DNA of 64,000 bases, taken from positions 130,530 through 194,529 of the forward strand of contig KN805397.1 of assembly GCA_000818945.1 (NCBI GenBank), given 5' to 3'. The position numbers were made by a program, and so were the translations under genes. The notes under the pieces were generated by a model, which ran no database searches, was not told where the DNA came from, and saw only the letters and a program-made list of their open reading frames with translations. This DNA is from Schizochytrium sp. CCTCC M209059 (lineage: Eukaryota > Sar > Bigyra > Thraustochytrida > Thraustochytriidae). Within the stretch, counting starts at the first letter, position 1. Every line of letters begins with the position of its first letter. Shown in pieces: positions 1 through 9,876 of this stretch.

Positions 1-1361
1 GGACGGCCAGTCTTGCGCGCAGCTAGTTTCAAAGCCGCAACAGAGGATGAAGCAGAGGAAGAAGAAGAAGAAGACGACGACGATTTGGTGTTGGACTTCT
101 TCTTCTTCATTTTTGCTGCTGCAAGTCTCGAACTTTTTGCCGTAGCCTTGGGAGAGCACTCTTCACTTCTTTTGCTTTCTCGGCCCTCGTCTGCATCCGC
201 GACTTCGCTCTCGGCAGACTTGGATTCACGATCAAGTGAAGGTAGGGAAGTGTTGCTGCCAAGCAAAACATCCCGCGTCCCAGCAGTGAGTCCAAGAACG
301 CCATCAAAGGCACTCTTGACCCAACCAGAGCTACCGGCGCGAAGACCACGGCCAGCAGAGACTGCCGCTGCTCCGATACCCGCCCGTTCCTCTTCTATAC
401 TCATGGCACCAGCAGAGGTGTCAATCCCGTCTAGCTTCACATTCCGTTTCAACGCTCGCGGCTTTGAAGAAGCCTTGCTCGACTTACTTGACTTGCTCTT
501 CGGAACTTGCAAAGAAGCTGAAGATGACGACGACGAGGAGGAAGAGGATGAAGAAGAGTAGGAAGATGTTTTGGATGAAGCGGTTGGCAAATGCTTGCTC
601 TTCCTGGCATCACTCTCTGGCGGAGATGGCATGACCTCTTTGGCGGACCACGAAAGGATACTTGGAAGATATCCAGCTGCTGCTGTGGTCAATGATGAGA
701 CAAAGCCAACTTTGACCAGCGCATCATCGACTGGCGAGGTGTCAAGGCCAGCGGGGGACGCAATAAAGTCATCGGTTTCATCCATATCGTCGAGCGGTGG
801 TGCAACAGCCTTGGCAGACCTACGATTTTGTTCCGTGTCAATACGACGCTGCATTTCCTCGAGATGGTCCTGAAGGTCCCCAAGCTGAGCATCGGAAGCA
901 GCAAAGGTACTAGCGGCGACAAAACCGCTGAGGAAAGCCTTTTGACCTGACAAGACAACCGATTGAACCGCAGGAAGCGCAACGCCGTCAATGTAAGCGG
1001 CACGTTTGTCGAGCTGAGGGCCGACGACGTGGTCAAATACTGAGTTCGCACCTTTGGCCACGATGATCCACACGAGCAGGAAGAACTTGACAGAGTAGTA
1101 AAATGGCACCCAAAACACAAACACCTCAAGGTACAGCTCAAAGACGATGAGAAAGGCGTAGACTGTCCAAAACTTGAGCACGTCGCGCATCTGGTTCTGG
1201 GCCTCGCGGGCCTCCACGAGAAGATTCAGGACCTCCTCCGAGTCCCCGCATCGCGCAATCTCACCCTTGATGCGTTCGCGCTTCTTGAGCAGCTTAAAGT
1301 TCTGCCAACTCTCGTACAGTCCCCCCGTGAGCTCCAGCGCGCCGCACACCATGGAAGACAT
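1..1361 (-). CDS. TB2/DP1/HVA22 (REEP-like) ER membrane-shaping protein, 3' end off window
   Basis: The minus-strand frame runs without a stop from the ATG at 1361 to the window edge, so the protein is at least 453 residues and its C-terminus lies outside. Residues about 15-125 match the TB2/DP1/HVA22 family: a helix with LKKRERIKGEI, then LKFWTVYAFLIVFE, FWVPFYYSVKFFLLVW and a GA-rich segment before HVVGPQL. Family members are hairpin proteins that curve tubular ER membranes and take part in ER-phagy and vesicle traffic. The long tail after residue about 190 is not typical of REEPs: it is hydrophilic, with two poly-Ser runs and Lys-rich patches, so it may be regulatory or scaffold-like. A second in-frame ATG lies three codons downstream. 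The gene is divergent from the one starting at 2121. The domain call is firm; the cellular role is inferred. Confidence 0.8.
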   Translation of the reverse strand, partial: MSSMVCGALELTGGLYESWQNFKLLKKRERIKGEIARCGDSEEVLNLLVEAREAQNQMRDVLKFWTVYAFLIVFELYLEVFVFWVPFYYSVKFFLLVWIIVAKGANSVFDHVVGPQLDKRAAYIDGVALPAVQSVVLSGQKAFLSGFVAASTFAASDAQLGDLQDHLEEMQRRIDTEQNRRSAKAVAPPLDDMDETDDFIASPAGLDTSPVDDALVKVGFVSSLTTAAAGYLPSILSWSAKEVMPSPPESDARKSKHLPTASSKTSSYSSSSSSSSSSSSSASLQVPKSKSSKSSKASSKPRALKRNVKLDGIDTSAGAMSIEEERAGIGAAAVSAGRGLRAGSSGWVKSAFDGVLGLTAGTRDVLLGSNTSLPSLDRESKSAESEVADADEGRESKRSEECSPKATAKSSRLAAAKMKKKKSNTKSSSSSSSSSSASSSVAALKLAARKTGR

Positions 1362-2120
1362 GCTCCTGACCCCAGCCCAGGGCGCAGCGGGCTTCAGGCC
1401 CGCGCTGCGCTGCGCTGCCCGCCGGCGCGGCCTTTGGCCCCGTTTCCTTGCGCGCGCGCAAGGGCGGCTGGCGCTGCTCTGCGCTGCTCCTCGGCGTCAC
1501 ACAGGGTCCGTCGCGCGCTGCCTGTCGATAGAACACCCGGCCGCTCTCTCGCCCGGGCCGTACCGGCGGGCGGGGAGACAGCGAGCGAGCGAGCGAGCGA
1601 GCGAGCGGAGGGAGGATGCGCGCGGCTCGGCGCGAGCCTTGCGCGCGGAGGCGAGCCTTGCGCGCGGCCGGAAGGCGTGGGTTCCGAGCGCGGCGCGTTG
1701 GCTGTTTGCTTGCTTCGGCAGTTCCCCGTTCCAGACGCGGCATAACAACTACAACCACCGCCCAAAAAACCAAGAAATGAATCAAACGACCTCCCAATCG
1801 AGCAGAGCCAGATCCACAAGTGAAAGTAAACCCAAACGACCCCGCTTGATACCCTCCACCGGCGCGTCGACAGAACGGAACGGAAAAGAACGCAAGGAAG
1901 GATCTGGAGGATTTTCGAGTCTGTTAGGATCTTAGTGCCTGATCACTGTATACGGTAGAACTGGGGGTGTGTTCCACAACGGATCCCGAGGACCCCGTGC
2001 GGACCCCTTTCATTCAGGAGGTTAGGTTTGTGCGAGCGAGAGCGAGGCGCTCTCAATGTCAGCAAGAAGCGATGAGGTCGGCGCGCGATCGTGCGCACGT
2101 GGCGAGCGAAGCGTCTCGAG
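1362..2120. promoter_or_regulatory. Divergent intergenic region with AGCG repeat
   Basis: This 760-bp space separates two divergent start codons and should hold both promoters. It is very GC-rich from about 1380 to 1740 and contains an AGCG tandem tract at about 1581-1607. Short upstream reading frames occur near 2056 and 2072, just before the ATG at 2121. I see no convincing TATA box. Confidence 0.4.
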
Positions 2121-4328
2121 ATGGGGCGAGCGGGGAGGCCAGCAGGCAAGCTCAAATCTGATAGGATTACGAGCACCGCGCTGAAGAACTCGCGGGAGGG
2201 AAGAACGGCGGCCCTGAAAGAAGCCAAAAACGGCACCGCAGTTGGACACGCCAAGTTCGACAACGACCACGCCAACAACAACGAGAGCAACAATAACAAC
2301 AACAACAACAACAAAAATAACAACAAAAATAACAACAAAAATAACAACAACAACAACAACAACAACAACAGCGGCAACAAAAAGGGAGAGGGTAAAGAGG
2401 ATGAGGATGAGGATGAAAAGACGACAAACGCGAAGCGCAAAGGGCTTGTCCGCACGCAATTCCAAGATGTCAGCGGAGAGGAACGAAAGCTCGTGCGACC
2501 TTTTGTGACGCACCTTATCACAGAAGAGGCACTCGCTCGTGCTTCAGCCGAGGGCGTCCTCATGAGGCCAGAACTTGTACAGGCGCGAGTCAACTACAAT
2601 TTACAAAAGAATCGATCGTCGATCGTAAGTTTTGAGGGCAATCTTTCCACGAAACCTAATGATTGCATTGCCGAGTTCGTACGCTGCAATGCAGACCGTC
2701 GTGCTGCACTTGCTCGCATTCTCAAGTCCCCCACGTCGCACGTTCATGTCGACGAAGACAGTGAAGATTTAGGCCTTGTCCCGCGAGATCAGCGACGAGG
2801 TCATGAGCCTAGTACTGGTCAATCGCAGATCTCGGGTCAATCCGGGCTATTGGCTAAAGCAGGAGCAGCACGAGAGCAGCCAATTAGCTCTGCGCAGGTT
2901 GCAGGCTCCCTTGACTTATCGAATGGCTCGCCTCACGTGGGGAGCGCATTGACAACACTAAGTCAGCGCATGGACAAAAAGATCAAGTTTGAGCGTGAGC
3001 AAGTGGATGCGGTGCACAAGGCGCCGGAGAAAGCAGCATGGAAAGGATGGACGATGCAGCGCATCTCTGCACGTAAGCGCGCTATGGTAAAAATCTTGCA
3101 AAATAAGGCCGATGCTGCTCGAGTCTCGACTACCGTCAGACAAAGCCGGCAGTTTACACCAAAGAGCAAAGAGAAAAGTCAGAGGCCCACGTCGGCACCT
3201 TTGCAAGGAAGACGGGCCAAGGAGAAAATTGGGAGCCTGGAAGAAGCGGTTCGCGAGGCTCAAGTGGCAGCTTGCGCTGCTGAAATTGCCGAAAGACAAG
3301 CCTTGAACCAAATCGAATTTGCTGGTGCCGAGAAGTCCAGCTATTTGCGACGCTCCTCGGTCTCCGTGCGAATGTATAAGCGTATCCCTGAACATCTCGC
3401 GCAGCAACATCCTCGGCTTTCGCTGTTGGCGCAAGAACGTAAGAACAAAACGAGGTCCCAGCCAGTCCGGCGGCATGTTCGCGCGAGACACCAGACCACG
3501 CAATTTGTGCGCAATAAAGTACGCCACCTGAATTCATCCGATGTAAAGCCTGGTTTTCGACGTCAGGCCACATCTCTCCCAAGTAGAGCCATTTCGTCAT
3601 CTTCAAAAGCTTCTGGGCGAGGGTCTCACGCACATAATGTCGATCCTCATGTGCCTGAAACTGACTTTATATCTGAAGCGGAGGCATACAAGGTGCTTGC
3701 CTTCGCGGAAGCTCATGACTTGGGTCTTGCCGTAGACGCACCAGCAAGGTTATTCTCACAGAAGTCTGCAGCTTTGAAAGTGAATAGCCACATGGTTCAA
3801 GCGACAAAGGCTCCAGTTCACACAAAAAGGAGCGCAGCAAAGAAGACGGGCTCAATGGAGCCAACACCGTTCACAATGACCCCGGAACGGCCTCCGAAGT
3901 CAGCGACGCATTCGTGGATCGAACAGGCCTTGGAACACACGTCTGCGCGCCACGAGCGAGCCAAAGTGCGGCCAGGGAGGCAACTACGTCCACAGTCAGC
4001 ACCTGCACATCGCCGAAAGCCTGCTGTGGTGCCAAGCGGTCCAAGCTCTCATTCTGCCGGAGCATCGTTACGTCGGCGCCCGTCGTCGGCGCGGCCCGAA
4101 TTCGATCAATTTTTACGAGCAAGAAGCAAATGTACGTCATCCTTAAGTTCCCGACAGGATGTCGAGGCTTTTCCGCTTGATACTTCGACGCCGGTTCAGC
4201 CTTGCCAAGTGCCTGAGCACGATGTTGTTGCGGCCAAAGTTGAGGCCCACGTTGAGTCATTGCGACAATTCCTGTATGCGTCTGCAATGCCGGTCACATA
4301 TACTCTCTGTGATGGTGTGAAACATTGA
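2121..4328 (+). CDS. Asn-rich protein with RPxSAP-type motifs, possibly flagellar
   Basis: I do not recognise this 735-residue protein. The frame opens with non-ATG codons; the first ATG is at 2121. An Asn tract at residues about 48-86 is encoded by AAC/AAT repeats and followed by an acidic stretch. The rest is basic and mostly disordered. Three short motifs recur: RPTSAP near residue 355, RPQSAP near 623 and RPSSARP near 652. RPxSAP-type peptides recur in proteins of cilia and flagella in algae and protists, so a flagellar role is possible but only suggested. A short helical segment (SEAEAYKVLAFAEAHDLGL, about residues 516-534) is the best-ordered part. No catalytic motif, signal peptide or membrane segment is visible. 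Confidence 0.65.
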   Translation: MGRAGRPAGKLKSDRITSTALKNSREGRTAALKEAKNGTAVGHAKFDNDHANNNESNNNNNNNNKNNNKNNNKNNNNNNNNNNSGNKKGEGKEDEDEDEKTTNAKRKGLVRTQFQDVSGEERKLVRPFVTHLITEEALARASAEGVLMRPELVQARVNYNLQKNRSSIVSFEGNLSTKPNDCIAEFVRCNADRRAALARILKSPTSHVHVDEDSEDLGLVPRDQRRGHEPSTGQSQISGQSGLLAKAGAAREQPISSAQVAGSLDLSNGSPHVGSALTTLSQRMDKKIKFEREQVDAVHKAPEKAAWKGWTMQRISARKRAMVKILQNKADAARVSTTVRQSRQFTPKSKEKSQRPTSAPLQGRRAKEKIGSLEEAVREAQVAACAAEIAERQALNQIEFAGAEKSSYLRRSSVSVRMYKRIPEHLAQQHPRLSLLAQERKNKTRSQPVRRHVRARHQTTQFVRNKVRHLNSSDVKPGFRRQATSLPSRAISSSSKASGRGSHAHNVDPHVPETDFISEAEAYKVLAFAEAHDLGLAVDAPARLFSQKSAALKVNSHMVQATKAPVHTKRSAAKKTGSMEPTPFTMTPERPPKSATHSWIEQALEHTSARHERAKVRPGRQLRPQSAPAHRRKPAVVPSGPSSHSAGASLRRRPSSARPEFDQFLRARSKCTSSLSSRQDVEAFPLDTSTPVQPCQVPEHDVVAAKVEAHVESLRQFLYASAMPVTYTLCDGVKH

Positions 4329-4711
4329 GGTCATCAACGCTTAGTTGCGACTCAAGACATACTTTTCTATTACATGTGGGCCAATTTTCTATCCCCTAAA
4401 CTCGGTCGCGAGTCGAGTCAGTTTATTATTGCGTGTGGAGTAGTTCTACAATTAGCTGCTTCAGTGTTTCCGTATTCGAAGGCCGCCCATATAGGGGCGA
4501 AATTGGAATGCGGCATTTGCTTTCGTTCGTAAATCAAACGAGATCGTGGAAGGGGAAGGGGGTGTTGATGGTAAATACATTTCTTATTAGTTTAAAATTT
4601 GCTATTGCGTCGTTTTGCTTTGCATACGCTTCAGATATCACATTGACTCTAGAGAAAGAAGAGAAGAAGAAATAGAGAGAGAGAGGAAACAAAACAAAGC
4701 AAGACGGCCTA
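4329..4711. other. Convergent 3' intergenic spacer
   Basis: This 383-bp spacer lies between the 3' ends of two convergent genes. It is richer in A+T than the coding sequence and ends in a purine run near 4655-4700. I see no gene in it; it most likely holds 3' UTRs. Confidence 0.4.
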
Positions 4712-5230
4712 TCATACGAGGGAATCTGCTGGCGACTGTTCTGGCAAGACAGTCTTGGCGATTGGGACTGGGCCGGTAGCGGCGCTGTGATTTGGCGAGC
4801 CCGAATCGACGCGAACGCGGGGATCCGCAACAGGGATACCTTCAGCATCTTCCCGGCTCAGCTTAGGAGGCGCGTACGCACGAATGAGGTGGATGACGTA
4901 GGCAATGATGCCGACGATGAGGAGGCAGCCGATCACAATAGGGGCAATGAGAGCCTCGCCGTTCTCGCCGCCGTAAATGCAATCAAGCTGCGAGTCAAAG
5001 ATCTGCCAGTCTGGAGTGACATTGCCCGGCGAGGGGGGGCAGCTTTCACTTGCTGGTGTGCAAGAAGATGCAGTGAGGCCATTATCAAACTCGACGAAAC
5101 ACCACTTGGACCCCGAGCTCACGCAGCTCTTGCACGAGTCTGCCGCTGTGCACTGCTTTGTGATCGCAGCCAGCATCAGCGCTATGATGCCGGCGGCTCT
5201 CATCGTCCACGCTGGCGCTTTCCTGCCCAT
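4712..5230 (-). CDS. Small type I membrane protein with Cys-rich PSI-like ectodomain
   Basis: The protein has 172 residues from the first ATG at 5230. Residues about 10-30 form a hydrophobic signal peptide. A short ectodomain follows with about seven cysteines in the pattern CKSC, KWC, SSC, ESC and DC, resembling a plexin/semaphorin/integrin (PSI) or small disulfide-rich domain. One membrane helix (APIVIGCLLIVGIIAYVI) comes next, then a basic stop-transfer patch and a cytosolic tail of about 55 residues. The topology is therefore lumenal or extracellular N-terminus with a cytosolic tail, and possible roles are receptor or cargo adaptor. No family is firmly recognised. The start is at the head of a 4.6-kb divergent spacer. 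Confidence 0.7.
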   Translation of the reverse strand: MGRKAPAWTMRAAGIIALMLAAITKQCTAADSCKSCVSSGSKWCFVEFDNGLTASSCTPASESCPPSPGNVTPDWQIFDSQLDCIYGGENGEALIAPIVIGCLLIVGIIAYVIHLIRAYAPPKLSREDAEGIPVADPRVRVDSGSPNHSAATGPVPIAKTVLPEQSPADSLV

Positions 5231-6617
5231 ATTGTTCCGTGCGTGTCTTGCTCTTGTCGTCGAAGCCGTCGTCGAGGCCGTCGTCAAAGGACAAGTTATT
5301 GTTCACGTCACCTCACGTCAGGGTCCTCGTTTGCTTCTCGGTGACTCTGAGGCGTTCTTGCCCAGAAGACGTCGCGCGAGCGCGTGCGTGCCCGGGGACA
5401 GCGACAGGACGGAGCGAGCGTACAGCGCGGGGTCTCTCCCTGTCGCCGCGTGCCACGGCCGCTGCTGCTGCTCGTCTCCTGCCGGCCGCGCGTGTTCGTG
5501 CGTCTGTTTCTGGTTTGCGGGTCGCGCCGCTCGTTCCGAGACATTTTTTCCATCTCATTTCATTACCCACAGATGGCCTCGCTGTGTGGCGCGTGATGGT
5601 CCACAGCTCCTCGCTGTGGACAGATCGGTCCCCGGGACATCCCACACCATACCTACAGCCCGGTATAGAACGGTAGAAAACGCATCTCCTTTTCCCCGGC
5701 GCACTCGCGCAGCAGGAAGAGCTACCGCCCCGCAGCCGCGCCGGCTCGCCTCGACTCGTCTCGCCTTCCCCCCCCTGGCAAATGCAGTAGTGGAAGCAGC
5801 GATAAATAAAGAGCAGTAGGCTATGGGCGAAGTCCGCAGCCGCTTTCTTTACGCAAGAGAGGAGTTTTCTCCGCCACGCATAAGTCAAGTCCAAGTCTTT
5901 CTCGTTGCGTTTCCGAAGTTTTCCCTTCTCGATCGTCGATTAATTGACGGACGGAACTTGAAGGAAGTCCGAGGCGGGCACGCGCGGTGCGAGCAGTGTG
6001 CGAACACTACATACCAAGGAGGGACCTTTGCCAAGGCGACCCGAGACGATCGTGCCCGAGTCCTTCTTCGAGTCCACACCGTCTCGATTCGATTTCGATT
6101 CGATTCGGCTTAACTCGACTCGACTCGATCCGTGGCCGCTTCGTTCAAGCATGAGAAACTTCACTACGAGCCATTGCGCTCGGCGGTGGCTGGCCACCGA
6201 TGACAAGCCAGCGACCTACTACTAGCTAGCTAGCTAGATAGCTAAACGCTGTTGACGCTAGGCCTTCTGCAGTGCTACGTTCCATTCTTCCGCTCCGCCC
6301 CGCGCACGCCACGCCAAGCAAGCAAGCAAGCAAGCAAGCAGTGCGTGCGTGCATCGTGCAGATCGATTCCAGGCGATGCCACTCCTTTCCGTGCTGCCCC
6401 ACCCCGGTCGTCTCAGGGCGCGGGCCGGACGCAGTCGCCGTGCTGCGCGAGGTGCTACGCGATGCCGAGGACGACGCGCGCCAGGATCGAGACCGGCGGC
6501 GAGAACAGCATCGTCGACCGCCTGAAGTTCAACCTCAAGATCAAGTTCGCCTCGACATGCCATGCGTGGCCAAGGAAATGGAATGGAAATGGCCAGGGGA
6601 GCGGGATGTCGCGGCGG

Positions 6618-6648
<31 letters not shown>

Positions 6649-9600
6649 GAGGAGGAGGAGGAAGGCAAAGACGAGCGTGGATAATTTTGATGGCGTATAC
6701 GAGGCCGGCGTCCTCGTTCGCACGGTGCGAGGGGCTTCGAGTGGAAGGCGCAGGCGAGCGAGGCTCGGCCGCGAACGAACCCGGCGGCTTTCTTTGTCCC
6801 AAGCGATTGAAGGGCCTTCCGTCGACCTTGCGTTCATGCATTCATTCATTCATTCATTCCACCCACCCACCCATACATCCATCTATCATCCAATCTGTAT
6901 TATTCCGAGCCACGCAGAAGCCTGCCGCGTTCGCTGTCGCCCTCAGAATAGCGATGTGGCCTCCTCGTCTCGAGACCCGGCGCGACCAGCCGAGACGAGA
7001 CGAGGTCTCGGAGAAGGCGCGAGGTGGCAGACAAGACCAGGGCTGCCGAGCGACGATTTCCACGCACAGAGTGACGGATTGATTGTGCAAACGGAGTAGC
7101 CCAGGCTTGGTGATAGAGCGCGTGCATGTGGGTGTGCAACTCGCGCTGTTGCTTGCTCGTTCGTTCGTGTGCAAACTCTATTGTTGGCACGCGAGCAAGA
7201 CCAGGACGCCAGCGAGCTCGGCAGCGAGAGCGACTGAGCTGGATGATCGGCTGCAGTCCTTCACTCGCTCGTCCGTCACATCGCTCGCTCGCTCGCTCGC
7301 TGCCAGGGGACGGGTAACAAACATCTTCTTTGCACCGACGCCGGCGACGCTCTCGGCCCCGCGACCGCGCAAGCGCGGCGCGCGGCTGTGGACGGTCCGC
7401 GATTTCCGACGAGCCTTCTCGCGAGGCTGCGGCTGCGGCTGTCATGTGCTATGGCGATAACCATCCGATGCCAAACACAGCGTTGGTCCCGCCTGGCTCC
7501 GCGCGACGCTTCCGAGAAAGTAAAGGCAAGAAGGCAGACGAGGACGCAACAAACGTGGCAAAATTGCGCTCCGGATGCGTCCCACCGACTCGGAGCAGAA
7601 GCAGCAGCACAGCATAGCTAGCTAGCTAGCTTGCTTGCTTGCTTGCCTGCTCGCTTACTTGCTTACCTGGAGAAGGCGGCCTGGCGCACCGTCGGTGCCG
7701 TCTGCAGCCGCAGCTTCAGACGCACGGCCCGACGCGCCTCCACGACCGACGCTTGTGTCGCTGTCGAGCCAGCTGCGGAAGGCCTCGCGAGGGACGCGCG
7801 AAGTCCACACCAGCTCTGCGCAGCGACCGCGACCGCGACCGCTTCGACCCTTCCGAGTCTTCTTCTTCTGCGGCCTCGACAAGCCTCGGATGTATCGGTA
7901 GCTGCAGCTCCTGCTGGCGGAGCGGAATTGCCACGAACGGCGATGGTGACTGCGATTGCGGGTCGGGTCCAGATGGCGGGAAGCGGTGAGTCGCCCGACT
8001 AGGCCAGGCCAGGCCAGGCCAGGCCAGGCCAGGCTAGACCCGGTTTCGCGATGCGAGGATATCGATCATAAACCTCATCCGAGGCCGTCCTGGTATACTA
8101 CGTACGTACTGCTGCTGCCACTTCGATTTGCAGCAGCCCAGCAAACTCGCCTCGAAAACACACGAGCCTCGCTATACCTTGAAGTCCAGGATGAAAATAG
8201 CATACATCACGACGGCACGCACGAGGTAAACCCGCTGCAGCTGCAGGTTGCAGAGGATCGACCTCTCGAGGATCTCGCTCGCCCGTCCGTGCTGGAGGCG
8301 AGGCGCAAGGGGCTGGTCGGCGAAGCCGCGATCCGGAATTCTTCTGCATGCGAGCATACGTGGCGCGGCCGCAGCCGGCTGCGGCTGCGGCTGCGGCTGC
8401 CCAGTGTGGCGGGCCCCGAGCGCGGCCCGCTGTGGTCCGTGCCGCGTTGCTTCTTTTGTCAAGCCGGCGAATTTCCGTGCGGCGCAGCACAGCATTATTG
8501 ACACCGGGGGAGGACTTCTTCCCCCAGAATTTGAGCGCTTGCGCAAGGCGGTAGGCGCGGAGTGGCCGCGCCTGCTGCGGACACGCGAGACGAGACGAGC
8601 TTTCGGGAGAGTCCGCGGGAAGCTGCCAAGAGCACTCGGAGAGTTTCTGCGTGCGTCCATCGAGCTTTCGCCAGTAGAGCGGGAGGGAGACGACCTTGGT
8701 AGTTGGTTGGAATAGAAAGAAGCTTAGCCCCCGCTTGGCCAAGTGATGGTAGTTCTCTATGGAGCCGTGGCGGCGCTTGACAAGGAGGAGGAGGGGGGGG
8801 CTGCTGATGATGGGAAAAGTTACTAGAACAGTACAATTGCAAACGCTGCCAGTGTCTCTTGGAGTTCTAGACGCTTTCATTGGCAGCACAAGAACAAGGC
8901 GCACTGTTTTTTTGCATTCGCTTCTTCGTGAGAAAAATGAGGCTAGCCGATAACACGAGAAATATGATCTGAGGGCATCAATCGGCGGGGCCTGGGCTCT
9001 AGACGTTAGCTTGCAGAGGTCATCCACTTTTTTTTTTAATCAGCAAAAAGAAAGTTAATTCTTTCTGTCAAGGGAGTGCATGTATTTATGAATTAGCGAA
9101 ATGAGTCGCGAAAGTGGAGAGAAAAAGCGGGCGAATGAGCGACATTACTTTGCGCACCAGTTAAAAAACAATCTAAATTTGTAAATGGCGCGCTCATTCG
9201 TTACTCTGATCTTTCGAAAATCGCATGCGCGAATTCAAATGTTAGATAAAACATCATCGATACAATAATCTAGGAGACTGGTTGTTGTCCTGCCTTTGTT
9301 TGTATGGGAAGTAAAAGAAGAGAAGAAAGGAAATCGTCGTACGAAACCTCCCCCTCGAATTCGCCGATCTGGGAGGATCAGAACAGGCATATTCGCTTGC
9401 GCTGGGCGTGCTTCGAAGCCTCGTAGCTGCATCATTCGCTCTCTGCATGGCTCACGGTCGCCTTCGATGCCGTGGCTGGCTCGCTAACTGGTACAAGCGC
9501 AAGGCCTTGATCATGGCGACTTGCATCTTGGCCTAACTCTAAGAGTAATTTTCGTATTGTGCAGCAGCGAAACCGCCAAAGTAGAGGTTATTTAAACGTC

Positions 9601-9876
9601 CTTAACGGCGCTCTGACGGTGGCAGCCCCGAATCCTCTTTCGCAGACCGGGGCTCTCGCATATCGCCTCCAGGCGAGGCCAGGCGGGGCGAGGCAAGGCC
9701 AGGCGAGGCGAGGCAAGGCGAGACGAAGTGAGGGAGACCAAGCGAGCCTGGCGACTGCGCGCTCTGACTGACCGCTGGGCGCGGCCCAAAGGTGCGGCGA
9801 GGGCCCTCTGGCGCTTAAAAACAAAAGGGTCTTGGGCGACTGACTAACCGTCGCGGACACTGTCGCGGCCGCCGCC
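5231..9876. other. 4.6-kb gene-poor spacer rich in short tandem repeats
   Basis: No open frame here shows recognisable protein features. Overlapping frames on both strands reflect GC-rich composition. The spacer is dotted with microsatellites, mainly of 4- or 5-bp unit: TAGC (6222-6244), CAAG (6315-6340), GAC/GAG (6619-6662), CATT (6838-6860), CGCT (7281-7301), TAGC then TTGC (7614-7668), AGGCC (8001-8034) and an AGGCR-rich run (9671-9725). It must contain the promoters of the genes starting at 5230 and 9877. Non-coding RNAs or a multi-exon gene with small exons cannot be excluded. Confidence 0.45.
8001..8034. repeat. AGGCC pentanucleotide tandem repeat
   Basis: About seven near-perfect copies of AGGCC run in tandem and end in AGGCT. 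This is the most regular pentanucleotide tract in the spacer. Confidence 0.9.

Noticed and set aside
6252..7099. Two overlapping 275-codon plus-strand frames
   Set aside because: They encode repeat translations such as KQASKQ and RRRRRRR; mutual overlap in different frames argues against coding.
8098..9027. 309-codon minus-strand frame in the gene-poor spacer
   Set aside because: Composition is repeat-driven and crosses GC-rich and AT-rich blocks without any protein-like segment.
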